A stretch of 64,000 nt of DNA, taken from the NCBI RefSeq assembly GCF_001039355.2, contig NW_019774158.1, forward strand, positions 312,485 to 376,484, read 5' to 3'. Below the pieces are notes generated by a model. That model saw only the letters and a program-made list of their open reading frames with translations. It was not told where the DNA came from and did not search any database. The translations under genes were made by a program, and so were the position numbers. Below are positions 12,001 through 28,856 of the stretch, piece by piece. The DNA is from Lingula anatina. Its lineage: Eukaryota > Brachiopoda > Lingulata > Lingulida > Lingulidae. Every line of letters starts with the position of its first letter. Positions within the stretch are counted from its first letter, which is position 1.

Positions 12001-12838
12001 TATAACTTTCACAATGAACTGCGTGGACACACTGACCACCAAATGCCCTCTCCAAGGGACATTCACAAAATGTTTAACATAAAATTTGTGCTAATAAATA
12101 CGTGGGGGAGTCAGATTTTCATGTTACATCGGGGTCCTTAACGGCCCTATCCGGTACGGCTATGGTTAACCCAAGATTCTCCTTGGCGCAGAAGAATATG
12201 CTTTTAATGTAATATCATTTTCTTGTTCAACAAATTATATGATGGGGACCGCCTCAATTGCAATTTGGAAATAATTGATTTCCGCTTTTCCCCACTTTTT
12301 AAAATCTTGTCCCTGAAACATGATTTTCATTGACAGCCATGGCATCTACCTATTAGTGGTTCGTATTGAACTGCTATGTAGTGTATTCTATATTATAACA
12401 ACCTTTTTCTGTATTGTTTGCATGTCACCAGCGCTGTATTTTACATTAGACCCGTATGCAGTAAATTACGCTTCTTTTTCCTTTCATAACAGCAAAATAG
12501 CATTGTCAACCTTGTCAGAGTTTGAGATGGTAAAAACTGCATAAAACTACAAATGTAGTTCGACTAGGTTCGGGCCGTATTGAAATACAGTGAGAGACAC
12601 GTATTACACGTACTACCTTGTGCAAAATGATCGATAACAAATCAAATGAATAAATAATTTTCTAAAATTATTGAAGCTAAAATCAGACCATAAAAGGGAT
12701 TCCTATAATATTAGATAATTTTAGTCTTCTTCGATCTGAACAAGGGAATGGAAATTCGACAGCAATTGTTCAAAAACCTACGTTATTGTGCAGACTGCAT
12801 GGCTCGTGAGAACATTTTAAATGAGCTGGAACTTTAAA
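9014..12838. repeat. Tandem gene unit 3 (partial) of the Cys-rich/EF-hand cluster
   Basis: Third direct repeat, about 3.8 kb. Homology to units 1 and 2 ends near 12838, at a point matching about 3710 in unit 1, so the shortened terminal exon is missing. It holds gene copy 3 (9628-11239) and a stop-containing relic of exon 3 (about 10110-10200). A region at 12180-12560 repeats the 5' flank seen at 11400-11720. No other gene is evident between 11240 and 12838. Confidence 0.78.
9628..11239 (-). CDS. Secreted cysteine-rich EF-hand protein, copy 3
   Basis: Exons 11120-11239, 10779-10885, 10261-10365 and 9628-9781 on the minus strand give 161 aa with consistent GT-AG borders. The signal peptide is MACLPVTIIIAAFSVALVI plus QHAKA. 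Exon 2 carries CNVFGCNCQGGCRSGC, exon 3 CTC and SKHVVNPRDVFTNIDIDG. The EF loops are DIDGDDHISKDE and DVNGDNMIEFDE. Residues differ at scattered sites from copies 1 and 2 while all 12 cysteines and all calcium ligands are kept, which argues that all three copies are under selection. The sequence just upstream of exon 4 contains frame breaks, confirming that it is intron. Probably an extracellular calcium-binding factor; partner and pathway unknown. Confidence 0.82.
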
Positions 12839-13661
12839 TAAATTTAACAATTTCACATGTTGAAATTCATTTTATTTCTTATGCAGTCATAATTTTATCT
12901 CAGTGAGTGTTTAACTTATTAAAAAATCTATGTCAAAAATATAATTTACATGGATTTTTAACTGCTTTTACTGCAATCTACACCAGTATTTCATGGCATT
13001 TAATCTTGATGAAGTTGATTTCAAAATATTTGAAAATAATTCTTTAAACACTGTGAATATGAAATAATCCTGTCCTGGAATAAATCCATCATTTATGACA
13101 GAGAGAAAATAATGCTTCATTCAATATAAAAATTCTGACAGTTAGGAAAACACTGGCCAGGCACCACAATTGCTTATACAAGGGTAATACAATATCCTAA
13201 TTCAACAGCTGACTTAGCAGCTGATGCTGTTTATTTCTGCTTGGTATCAGTTATGGAACTGTCTCCATACAACTAAAGATAATACACAACAGACAATATA
13301 CTTTTTATTCTGACTCTCAAATAGTATCCAATATGGATGTTATTTAAGAGTCAGAACACATTTCTCAAACTTGGTCCGAATAAGAAGATACTGATAGACT
13401 ACATAACTCATTACTCTTGATCTAAAAAATAAATAATAAAAAGATGAAAAAATGTTTTAAAAAAATTAGTAAATCTTATAATGTTTGTGATGAGATGACT
13501 AGGAAATACTGCAGCCAGTGTGGTTAGGCATTAGCCTGATGCAAGAGCAAATAAAAAGGTTTTAACTAAAAATAATACCACTAGTCCACTTTTACAATCT
13601 GATTGCCTGAAGGGCTAGTAGCTTTCAAGAGTTTCTGAAACAGACAGAAAATATAAAGTAA
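12839..13661. other. Intergenic / RRP1 3' flank
   Basis: AT-rich DNA between the EF-hand gene array and the RRP1 stop codon. I see no coding exon. A short imperfect hairpin lies near 13308-13358 (TTCTGACTCTC pairing with GAGTCAGAA). Part of this stretch is presumably the RRP1 3'UTR. Confidence 0.5.
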
Positions 13662-19749
<6,088 letters not shown>

Positions 19750-19966
19750 CTTGGGAATTTCTCATACTCTCAATGCGATGTCCTTAGATAGTTTTAAATT
19801 GTACGTATATCTTTATAAAACGCTCCTATGTAAAGAATGGAAAGGTAATTTTTTGTTTATCTTGGCCAAGAAAAAAAGAAAAACAAGAGGATTAATCCAT
19901 AAAATGAATAGTTCGATATGGTTTAGAGATTAAAAACCGCGCTACATTCAGTTCGAGGCCAGAGTG
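19750..19966. promoter_or_regulatory. Bidirectional promoter between RRP1 and CENATAC
   Basis: The start codons of RRP1 (minus, 19749) and CENATAC (plus, 19967) are 217 bp apart and divergent, so both promoters and 5'UTRs must lie in this interval. The arrangement is identical in the second copy (28640-28856). I see no convincing TATA box. Confidence 0.7.
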
Positions 19967-20688
19967 ATGTCCACATCTTTCATACAGTTTACTTACTGCT
20001 CCATTTGTAGACAAAACCACCAGCAAGGCAAGAAACATGTGTTTTCAAAAGGCCATCGGGGGATTGTCAAGAACATTATTGATAAATTTTACAAAAAGGT
20101 ACTTGATATTTTAAAGCAGTTTTTTTTTTCGATATAAGTTGCATTGCCAACCTCACTCTTCGTCTCTGTTTTTCTCAGAATGTATGTAACCAATGATTTG
20201 TCAGACACTTTTAGTACAAATTAGTTTGACTAACACATAAGTACAGCACGTCGAAAAAAGATAGACTCTACAGAAAATGAATAATTACTTATTTACTTTG
20301 CCAATACTTCTACAAGGTCCAAGCGGCCAAAAACGCCATGAAGACCCCGCTGGCTCACGAGTTGTCCTGGGAGATGGGGGCCACATTTTGGTGTTATTTC
20401 TGTGCCGAAGATGTAGAGAAACATACCAGGACTGAGGAAGCCACTGTGGAATATGGAGGCTTTATCCAACACTTTCTTAGGTATGGTACTGACCCATTAA
20501 TTCCGAACAAAATTGATGAAGTATGTTTCCCAAATAATGTGTACAAGACAAGGGGCCACAAGTTTGTCATACTTTTTTTTCTGAAATAAACAAACAAAAA
20601 AACAAAATTTTCCTAAATTAATTTTTATAGGGTAGTCATTTTTTTCCTGACAAACTTACCTGAGGACTGTTTTAAAAATTCTGCCATA

Positions 20689-20723
<35 letters not shown>

Positions 20724-23700
20724 GGGGGGGGGGTGTAAATTCAATTACTTTTTGTGGCTTTAAATCAAGGCATTTATCTATAAGAAACCTAAACTGATAT
20801 TTTATCAGCTGAAAAATTCATTATCAGGGAATGGGGTTTGAAAGGTGTAACATGGCTCTTGTTTTCATTTTTTTCTACCATCATTTCAGTGCTTCACACA
20901 TCAAGAGTATGCATCACTTTTTCTATGAGAACAAAGTTGAGAAATCCAGGAAGAAGAACTTTATTTTCAGCATGGAGGACTTTGCAAGGTAAGCATCCAC
21001 CTTTAATAATACACAGTTTTCTTTGACTCTAAGGTATTGAGAGATAACATTTGATAATTTTTTTTCTAAAATGTGATCTGGAATTGTTTTCTTCTGGTTG
21101 AATTAAGTTTTTCACCAAATTGATTTTTTTAGGACTGATAAATTATTTCAGATTTCAAGTTAAGGCTGAGCAAGCTGTGAAGGACTACGTAGAGGAGCAG
21201 AGAAGAGAGAGAGAAAAGGTACGTGAAGTCTGAACGTGCATTTAGATTAAAAATAACCATAAAAAGAATAGTAGTATCAATTGGCAAGAAGAAATGAACA
21301 GATTTATATATTTATTATTCTTTTATTAAGAAATAAGTTTACAAATAAGAAATAAGAATCTGATATTTATTGATAAATATTTGTTTGTATTTAAAAGTAA
21401 ATTCAGAAATAAGAAATGAGTTAAGAATCTGAAAATTATTAATATGTATTAATAATCTGAAGATTATTAATACATATTAAATTATCGTTGTATTTGGCTG
21501 AAAAAACTAAGCAGTAGATCTAAAGCAAAGGGAAAAAAAGCATTCAACAGTTACTGGTATTTGTCAGTATGAAATCAGAAATATCTTTTTCAGGAAATGC
21601 TTAAACTCCGACAGAGGGAGAATGAACGTGCATACATTATCCAGCAGGAGTTACGCCATAAGGAGGTCTGTTGGCTGATGGGATAGCTTATAGGGTTTGA
21701 TGTATCCACATTTGTGTTTATTAGAACACTAGCTGTTAAAATTCCAAATGACATATGATAAAAGCATAATCTGATTTATTTAACATTTTAATGATTTATT
21801 TACATTTGATTTTTATATAATAATTTAAAGGTAATTAATACATTTCATGCATCACAGTCTTAAGGGTTATTATTTTATTAAAAATTTGCCAGATCTGTTC
21901 TGTAACCATTCATGAATTTTTTTTAATCACTTAAAAATGATGACTTGCATGTAAAAAATATCTAGTGGCATGTAAATTTTCCGCAAACATATAGAAAAAA
22001 TGAATGTCAAACTAATGTTGAAGTGTTTTGGTAAATGTTCGGCAACTTTTCTTGTGGTTACACATTTCCTGAATGTTTGGCAGACAAAAAAGTACTCAGA
22101 TTCTGTAGAGGGCGCTTTGTTCAAGACACCCCAGCCTAGATATGAAGACCCCACAGGTTTGCTGCCTAAGGATGTGCGGACTGAATCTGCCTTCGGAGAA
22201 GGCTTGGAGATGGTCAAACTTAAGGTAAATAGGTTTATGGTCTGGATTGTTTAAATTGATTTTTTTTTCATTTTTTATTTACTTTTTTTGTACTTATTCC
22301 TTGAAAGCATGTCACAGGGATGGGATTTTTCCCTTTTTCCTGAACTCCATTTTTTTACAACTTTGTTTTTTATCTCTGAGCAGGATAATTGCACTACATT
22401 GTCTGTGTTCACTCCCCCCCCCCCCCCATGCCCCTCCAAAATCGCATCTCTGATGTTAACTATGTCTATATTTCCACCTTTAAATAATAAAATGGTAAAA
22501 ATGCAAAATAATCCTGAAGTAATGGTGGCTTTTGTAAGCCTGGTAAACTGTGTCTGTCCTTTTCCTGGTGTATTTTTGCTATTCACAGCAATATGACCCA
22601 GAGGTGGGTAACATCTACATGGGCTCCACACCCCCTTGGCTGAGGCCAGGCTCAGGAGAGAGACGGAGTAAAGACATTGGCCCCACAGTCGAGGATCTTC
22701 AGAAACATTGTGAGTAAATAGACTGGAATACTTTAGTAGTAGTACCTCAGTAAGACACAGACCATGGTATTCTAGGTCATGAGGCTCACTGTCAGGAACA
22801 AATGGATGTGCAGGAAATAAGTTACTGAAAGCCATGTCAGTGTCACTGTAGTGATTGTATCGTCATCTGGTGGCTGTGCTCAGCTTTTTGTTTGTGATTA
22901 TAAAAAGTAGACAGTGGATAAAACTGAGGAGATATTATCATTAATCTTTTATAAAATTCTCCCTCTTTCTCTCTGTCTCCCTCTCTCTCTCCCTCTCTCT
23001 CGTACATCAACTTTGATTTGTCTCAATCATCAGCAGTTTGAGGTACTTGCTCAAGGGACATGGAGGAACGTGAAGTGTTAACATATACTGTACATTCAAG
23101 CTTGGTTGTTTGAAATTTTCTAATGTTGCATACCACTATTTCAGTGGAAGCTGAACAGAAAAAGAAACTTCCAGCGAATCGTGTTGGGGCCAATTTCAGG
23201 CAAGAGTCTTTGTCACAAGGTGGAGCCACTTGGCTGCCATCTTTTGGCGGGGTGTGGCACCACCAGAGGAGAGCCAATCAGAAGTCAGTAAAATTGGTTT
23301 TATTTGACCTTGTTAAAGCTTCGGTCACAACCGGACGCACGAATTTCAAAATATGTTGTAAATCACAATATGGATTTAAATACCTTTTACATCATCTTTC
23401 ATCTAAGTATTTTATTCACCCAAATTAAAAGTATATAATAATTAAAAGCCATCGTTTATTAGTACAAGAGAATGGGTTTAAACATTTTAATTGTAAGTAT
23501 AGTTGTAGGTGCTTTTCAGGTTCTATAAGTGTTTTGTCATTATTTTTCTTTTGAGATTTAGTGTTGTTGACTCCTAAGCAAGCATATGATATACAGAATT
23601 TTAGTAACATTTCAAAATAACACTGAAGGAAAAGTAACAGAAAATTATTTGAAATTTACATAATTATTTTACATGGCTTAGTCAATGTAGGTTGCTTCTT

Positions 23701-24420
23701 ATATTTTCTTCCAGATATCAGTTTCTGAAAAAGTCAAAACAAGGATTTTCCAGATATGACCCGTCTTTTGACTTATCAGTTCCTGTGAAGAGTATAAAAC
23801 CTTACCAGAGAAAACGTCCAAATGTCACTGATGTTGGAATGCCCTCTTCATCTTACAGCGGATATATACCAACTTATATTGACACAGGACCAAAAGATGT
23901 AAGATTTCATCAGCGACCTGTGCTAGAAGTGACACATTCTCTTGGGATGGGTGGGTTGGAATCACAAGGAAGCGGTGAATTTACAGCATCAAATGAAATA
24001 GGGGTTTCAACAGACTTTCGAGGAGGTTGTAGTAATTTTGCTTTGACAGTGGATAATAATAATAAACGCAAGCTGATACAAACTGAGAGTATTTCTGCAG
24101 CTTTATCTTCAAATTCTGATCAGAGACTTAAAGCACACCAGAGTGAAATTTTCAGTACAAAGAATGGAGGTAGTGTTTTTTCAATAAATTCGAACATGGT
24201 TAAACCTTATCATAGGAAAAGACCTGCAGGAATTGTGGGAAGTGCATCTTTTTCAGGTAGAGACAGTGCAAAGTATTATGAAAAGAAAAGGTCAACAGAA
24301 GCTGAGGGAAGTACATTGTCTTCAAAAACAGACAAAGTACAAATATATCCAAAGAAAAGACCAGAGGAAACAGTCACAGGTGCTTCTAGTTCAAGTTCAA
24401 ATTTGATCGAACATTTCTGA
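19967..24420 (+). CDS. CENATAC: CENATAC (CCDC84) minor-spliceosome factor, copy A
   Basis: Nine plus-strand exons: 19967-20098, 20317-20480, 20890-20988, 21152-21218, 21594-21665, 22084-22224, 22589-22709, 23145-23283 and 23715-24420, 546 aa. Exon 1 has the N-terminal C2H2 finger (YCSICRQ...GKKHVFSKGH). Exon 2 has the second Cys/His module (WCYFCAEDVEKHT, YGGFIQHFL). Then come a coiled coil (VEEQRREREK, LRQRENERAYIIQQELRHKE), the STPPWL motif (exon 7) and KKLPANRVGANF...WLPSFGGVW (exon 8), all hallmarks of CCDC84/CENATAC. The human protein acts in splicing of AT-AC minor introns. The human form is about 330 aa; this one carries a roughly 230-residue C-terminal extension in exon 9 with four Y-x-(R/K)-K-R motifs. 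Start chosen at the first ATG before the finger. Confidence 0.9.
20693..20733. repeat. Poly(T)/poly(G) tract in CENATAC intron 2
   Basis: About 30 T followed by 11 G. It is absent from the corresponding intron of the second copy. Confidence 0.85.
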
Positions 24421-24540
24421 AGGATAGATAACAACTGATTTCACTGATAAAGTCAAAGATCAATACATTTGCTGTAAAATAAGATTTTTGTTGTTTAAAG
24501 GAACGTCTTTAATTTATCATTATTTTTTATGGAGATTTTC

Positions 24541-24546
24541 AATAAA
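24541..24546 (+). terminator. CENATAC poly(A) signal, copy A
   Basis: AATAAA lies 120 bp after the CENATAC stop codon. The matching signal in copy B is at 33783-33788. Confidence 0.6.
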
Positions 24547-25282
24547 ACATCAATCAAACTTACCTGACTGTGATTTGTAATGAGAATGCTGCCTTCCTTT
24601 TTCCCCTCATCTTGTATACATTTTGGACAAATCGTTTTATTTGTCCAAGTGTACGCGTATATTTTTAGAGATGAAACTTATTTGGTAGGTATAGACTGAA
24701 GCTCTCTCCCCAAAGTCTTTGGCTGTTCAGATTTGTTTTGAAGAAAATTAAGGTATTTCTGTGTGTTGTTTACAATGTATTTAATGTGGAATTTTGAATT
24801 CCATACATGTAGGAAGAGTCGCTTTCTTTAGAAAAGGCATAAAAGATCGAATCCATAAACTGGGATGGTTAAAAAAATTATTCTTGAGTAGGAAAACACT
24901 GTTTTCTTTCTTTTGATTTATCTAAGTACATTTGGTTAGCCAAGAGACCATCAGCCATGTTAAGTGTATTTTTCCAAAATTTGATGATGTGGGCTTCAAT
25001 TATTAAACAAGTTGGAAACGCTCTGACTGCCTGATTGCATGCTTTTGAATAAAGCCAATAATGGTGTTCGAAGAAATTTTGCATTTAAAAATCAGGAAAG
25101 AAAAAAAAAAAAAAAGACACGTTTCATTGCCCTTATTGTTTTATTCTTGTCCCTGCTAAATCCCTTAAGCCCATGTACATTGTTGATAATTTTATAGTGA
25201 TCATAAAAGTGGAAAAATAATATAGAACAACAATAGAGCCATTTGTCCCATAAAAATGTATGCATATGTTCAGACTCGGTCA
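24547..25282. other. CENATAC 3' flank up to the duplication junction
   Basis: No gene visible. This AT-rich stretch is nearly identical to 33789-34521, and the match ends at the single N at 25283. Confidence 0.6.
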
Positions 25283-25283
25283 N
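25283..25283. other. Lone N at duplication junction
   Basis: The left side (to 25282) matches 34521, downstream of CENATAC. The right side (from 25285) matches 16475, inside RRP1. An unresolved base exactly at the join of two overlapping copies points to an assembly seam. Confidence 0.85.
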
Positions 25284-25295
25284 ACAACGACATAC

Positions 25296-28200
25296 CTTCA
25301 CTTCCTTCATGAGTTTCTTCTAATTTTCTCTTCTTTTTTGTCTTCTTCTTTTTGATCCCCATCTTCTCAACCTTCCGCAGTCTCTGAACAGCCATGTTGA
25401 AATCTGCATTGCTGATTGGATCGTCTTCATCAGATGACCCTATGATATCATCAGAAGGGAAAATACCTGCTGCCAGGTCTTTGAATCTAAAACACGAGAC
25501 CCAGTTAATGTGTTAATGATGACTTATATGTGTAAATATTTTACTGTTTTCGTATTTATTTAGCATTTCTCATTAATATTATTGACAGGTTAAGTTTACA
25601 TAACATGACATTTTTTTGGTCATAAAACAGTCTTTCCAAGAAAAGTATAAAAATTATGCTTGTTGATCACAAAAAATTAAGCGCTTGTTTTGAGATACAT
25701 CCAGTATATGGAACTAATATTATTGTAATAATACTACTAAGTGGTTATTTATACTACAACTAATAACTTAAGTCATTGATTACCTTTTGACCAGGTCATA
25801 TATGGCTGGCCTATTCCTAGAGAGACAATTGTTCCCTTTGGCTAGATCAAAGAGTTTGTCAGCAATTGTTGTGTAATCAAACTGAAAGGAAAAAGGAAAA
25901 CTTAGGTGTGATATACCTTTATAATAATCTTGGATCTCACATTCATTTTCTCAAGCACGTACACATATGACTATGTGCACACACACACATATGGCACAAA
26001 TTTAATAATGGAATATTAGTTTGGAAATACTACGCCACAGATGGGTGAAAACCCTCTTATGTGGGTAAATTTTAAAATAATCAAAATTAAACATTATCTC
26101 TTCACCTGCAGCTTAGGTGCTTTGTCAGTATCCTGGTTCTCTTCTTCACCCTCATCCTCACTGACGTCCTCCTCCTCATCTTTTCCAACATCAGACTGGT
26201 CAATGATGTTTTTAAAGATCCTGTTGACCACGTGGCTGACCAGGTGCTTGCTGGAGATAACAAGAAACTTTGAACATTTTTTTCTACAAGTGGCATTAAA
26301 ACACTTCTGCATATTTCTTTGACAAGGAGAGGAAAAATTAATTCTTGTACAAAAGAAAATGACTGAACCTTTTTTAATTGTTTTGTCACTTTTTGCTGCT
26401 CATGTGTAAAAGTTAGTTTATCTGGAAATATCAGCTCATGGATGACATGAATTCCTGGTATATAAAAATGCATTTTAAAATTTTGGAAAATGATGTAATT
26501 ACTGATTTCAGTCTAGCAGCCTACAAAGTCAAAACAGATTTTTGCGGATATTGAATATTTTACTAAGAATTGGCCAATGTAAATCTGAACACCTACTTCT
26601 GACACCGAGTCATCATGGTGCAGTAAGGTTCCAGGAATATCTGAAGGACGTCTGGTTTTAACTGTAAATGAGACATCACAATTATCAAAATAAGGCAGAT
26701 AAGAGCAACATTGTAAGAGAAAATATTAGCCCAGTTGAAGAATAACATATCAGTGTACACATTATCTGCTCGCACAAAGAAAAATATAGTATGAGAAAAT
26801 CTATGTCCAATTTAAAAAATACAATACAATACATACACTGTCAATTCCCACAGAGGACAGTTCATCCAGATAAATGTCAGCCAAGTGAAACTTGAGGCCA
26901 TCAGGGCCAGCATTGTCGCTGTCAGATATCACATACTTCTCCAGAATGGAAAGAAACTGCTTCACCAGAGTCACTTTCCACTTCTTTATCTTCAACATGA
27001 GTAAACACTGGTGTATTACCCGTCTGATGAGCTGGTGAACAGAAAATACTGTTATAAGTCATGCCAATTTGATCATGATTAAATCATGTGACCAGATTAC
27101 ATGACAAAAAAAGCTTAAATAAAATTGAATGAAATTTGAGGTCAACAAGTCATTTATCATGTGATGATAAACCTTTTTTTTACCTGGCACCATGTTTATG
27201 TTCTTAATTTTGATTCTTACTAGCAAAATGATTTCTTGAGTATTACAAAAAACATGAAATTACTTATTTCAACACGTGGAAAAAAAAACTTAAGCCTATT
27301 GGTTCAAAGTAGAAAAAGTGGCCAGTAACTGAACAAATTAAAAAAATTCATGTGCTTGCCCTCAATTTCACTGGCATTTGTGTTAATTAACATTGCAGAC
27401 TTTCATTTTCAAATAAAGAAAAACATACAGTGGTATCTCAATAGTTGACACTGCAATATTCTCACCATCATAAATTTATCCAGTCTCAACCTATCTATTC
27501 CAAACCACTCCCTGCACTGTGTTTGGAAGAAGGCGTCTATGAACAGGAAGGCCTGAGCATTGTTGTCGAAGCACTGGAGGAGGTTGGACAGGGTGTCCGC
27601 CAGGTCCTCCTGGATGACAGAAAATTAACAAAATAGTTTCCTGGGAAATGGTTCAAGGTGAAATGTTAACTTCGGAAGCAATGTTTTCTTTGTAATATAT
27701 GTAGATATAAAATCTGAAGAACAAAGAAACAGTTGGTGTTGATGATACTAGTAGCTTCAAGAGACCTATCCTTATTTTTCTTTTACCGTCAATAAAGGTG
27801 TATTTTTTTTATGAATATTGATCAGAAGCAAAAACTTATTTTGTTCTGCACCCTGTTGATGCTTTCTATTCTCACCTGCACCAATGGCTTGTCACACATC
27901 CACATGCAGTAGTGTAAACCTTTCCATATCTTCAACATGTCATCTTCAGAGAATCCAACTGCAACAAAAATAAGTCAGTGATATTTGATATCGCATTATC
28001 GTGCCATCAATGACTCCAGTAATATTAATTGGTAAACTTACCACCTTTATTTCAATCTTTATTTTGAATTAATAACATGTTTTGCCGGGTTCACCAGTAT
28101 CTTAGATTTATTAGGCAAATTAAAGAGTGAACTAAGCATGGTGAATTTCATCATTCTTTCTTTTTTATTTCAAGTTTTCTTTACAGTTATGGCCACTTGA

Positions 28201-28639
28201 AAACTCGTATTCGTAACGGGGGCGTCTCGATAGTCCGAAGGTTCATTGGTCCGAAGATTCATTGGTCCGAAAAGTGGTAACATTTTCATCGATTTTTTAA
28301 TCAAGGGTTCATTGGTCCGAAGGTTCTATAGTGAATATTCGGACCAATGAACCGTCGGACTATTGAACCTTCGGCCTATTGCTACGGCCCCTTCGTAACA
28401 GTTCTCACAGACTCTTTAAAACAGACTCCCACGTGGGAGCCTACTAGAGTCACCTGTGACTCAATTGCCGGTCAATTTCTTAGCATTTTGACAACAAACA
28501 TGGTCATACCTGACTGTGATCTCACGGATATGTACTTTCTCAGCTTTTTCACAGCTCGATCGCGAATTTTCTTTTCATTGGCGGCTAATTTTTGGGCAAA
28601 ATACACCTCCGCAGGTTGGAGTTGCATGGAAGCAGCCAT
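25296..28639 (-). CDS. RRP1: RRP1, copy B, truncated 3' at the junction
   Basis: Eight exons match copy A: 28510-28639, 27876-27958, 27466-27609, 26837-27031, 26597-26661, 26106-26250, 25784-25881 and 25296-25486. They cover the start codon, the NOP52 domain and the first basic cluster. Exons 9-11 (Lys-rich tail, RVSF and C-terminal DFF) are missing because the segment ends at the N at 25283. The frame is open throughout. Changes from copy A are few, for example Ala to Thr near the start of exon 7 and one extra codon in exon 8. Likely the other allele of the same gene, not a functional truncated paralogue. Confidence 0.85.
28218..28391. mobile_element. hAT-like MITE, 174 bp, in RRP1 intron 1 of copy B only
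   Basis: The element starts GGGGGCGTCTCGATAG and ends with a near reverse complement (CTATTGCTACGGCCCC). Its long imperfect terminal repeats share TTCATTGGTCCGAA. It is flanked by an exact 8-bp duplication TTCGTAAC (28210-28217 and 28392-28399), and copy A has a single TTCGTAAC at the empty site (about 19504-19511). An 8-bp target duplication is typical of hAT elements. No coding capacity. Confidence 0.9.
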
Positions 28640-28856
28640 CTTGGGAATTTCTCATACTCTCAATGCGATGTCCTCAGATAGTTTTAAATTGTACGTATAT
28701 CTTTATGAAACGCTCCTATGTAAAGAATGAAAAGGTAATCTTTTGTTTATCTTGGCCAAGAAAAAAAGAAAAACAAGAGGATTAATCCATAAAATGAATA
28801 GTTCTATATGGTTTAGAGATTAAAAACCGCGCTACATTCAGTTCGAGGCCAGAGTG

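Noticed and set aside
22275-22835. Minus-strand open frame of 186 codons across CENATAC exon 7 and its introns
   Set aside because: It covers a well-supported plus-strand exon plus intron, contains low-complexity stretches (poly-Gly from a C run) and has no homologous look. In copy B the frame is not conserved at this length.
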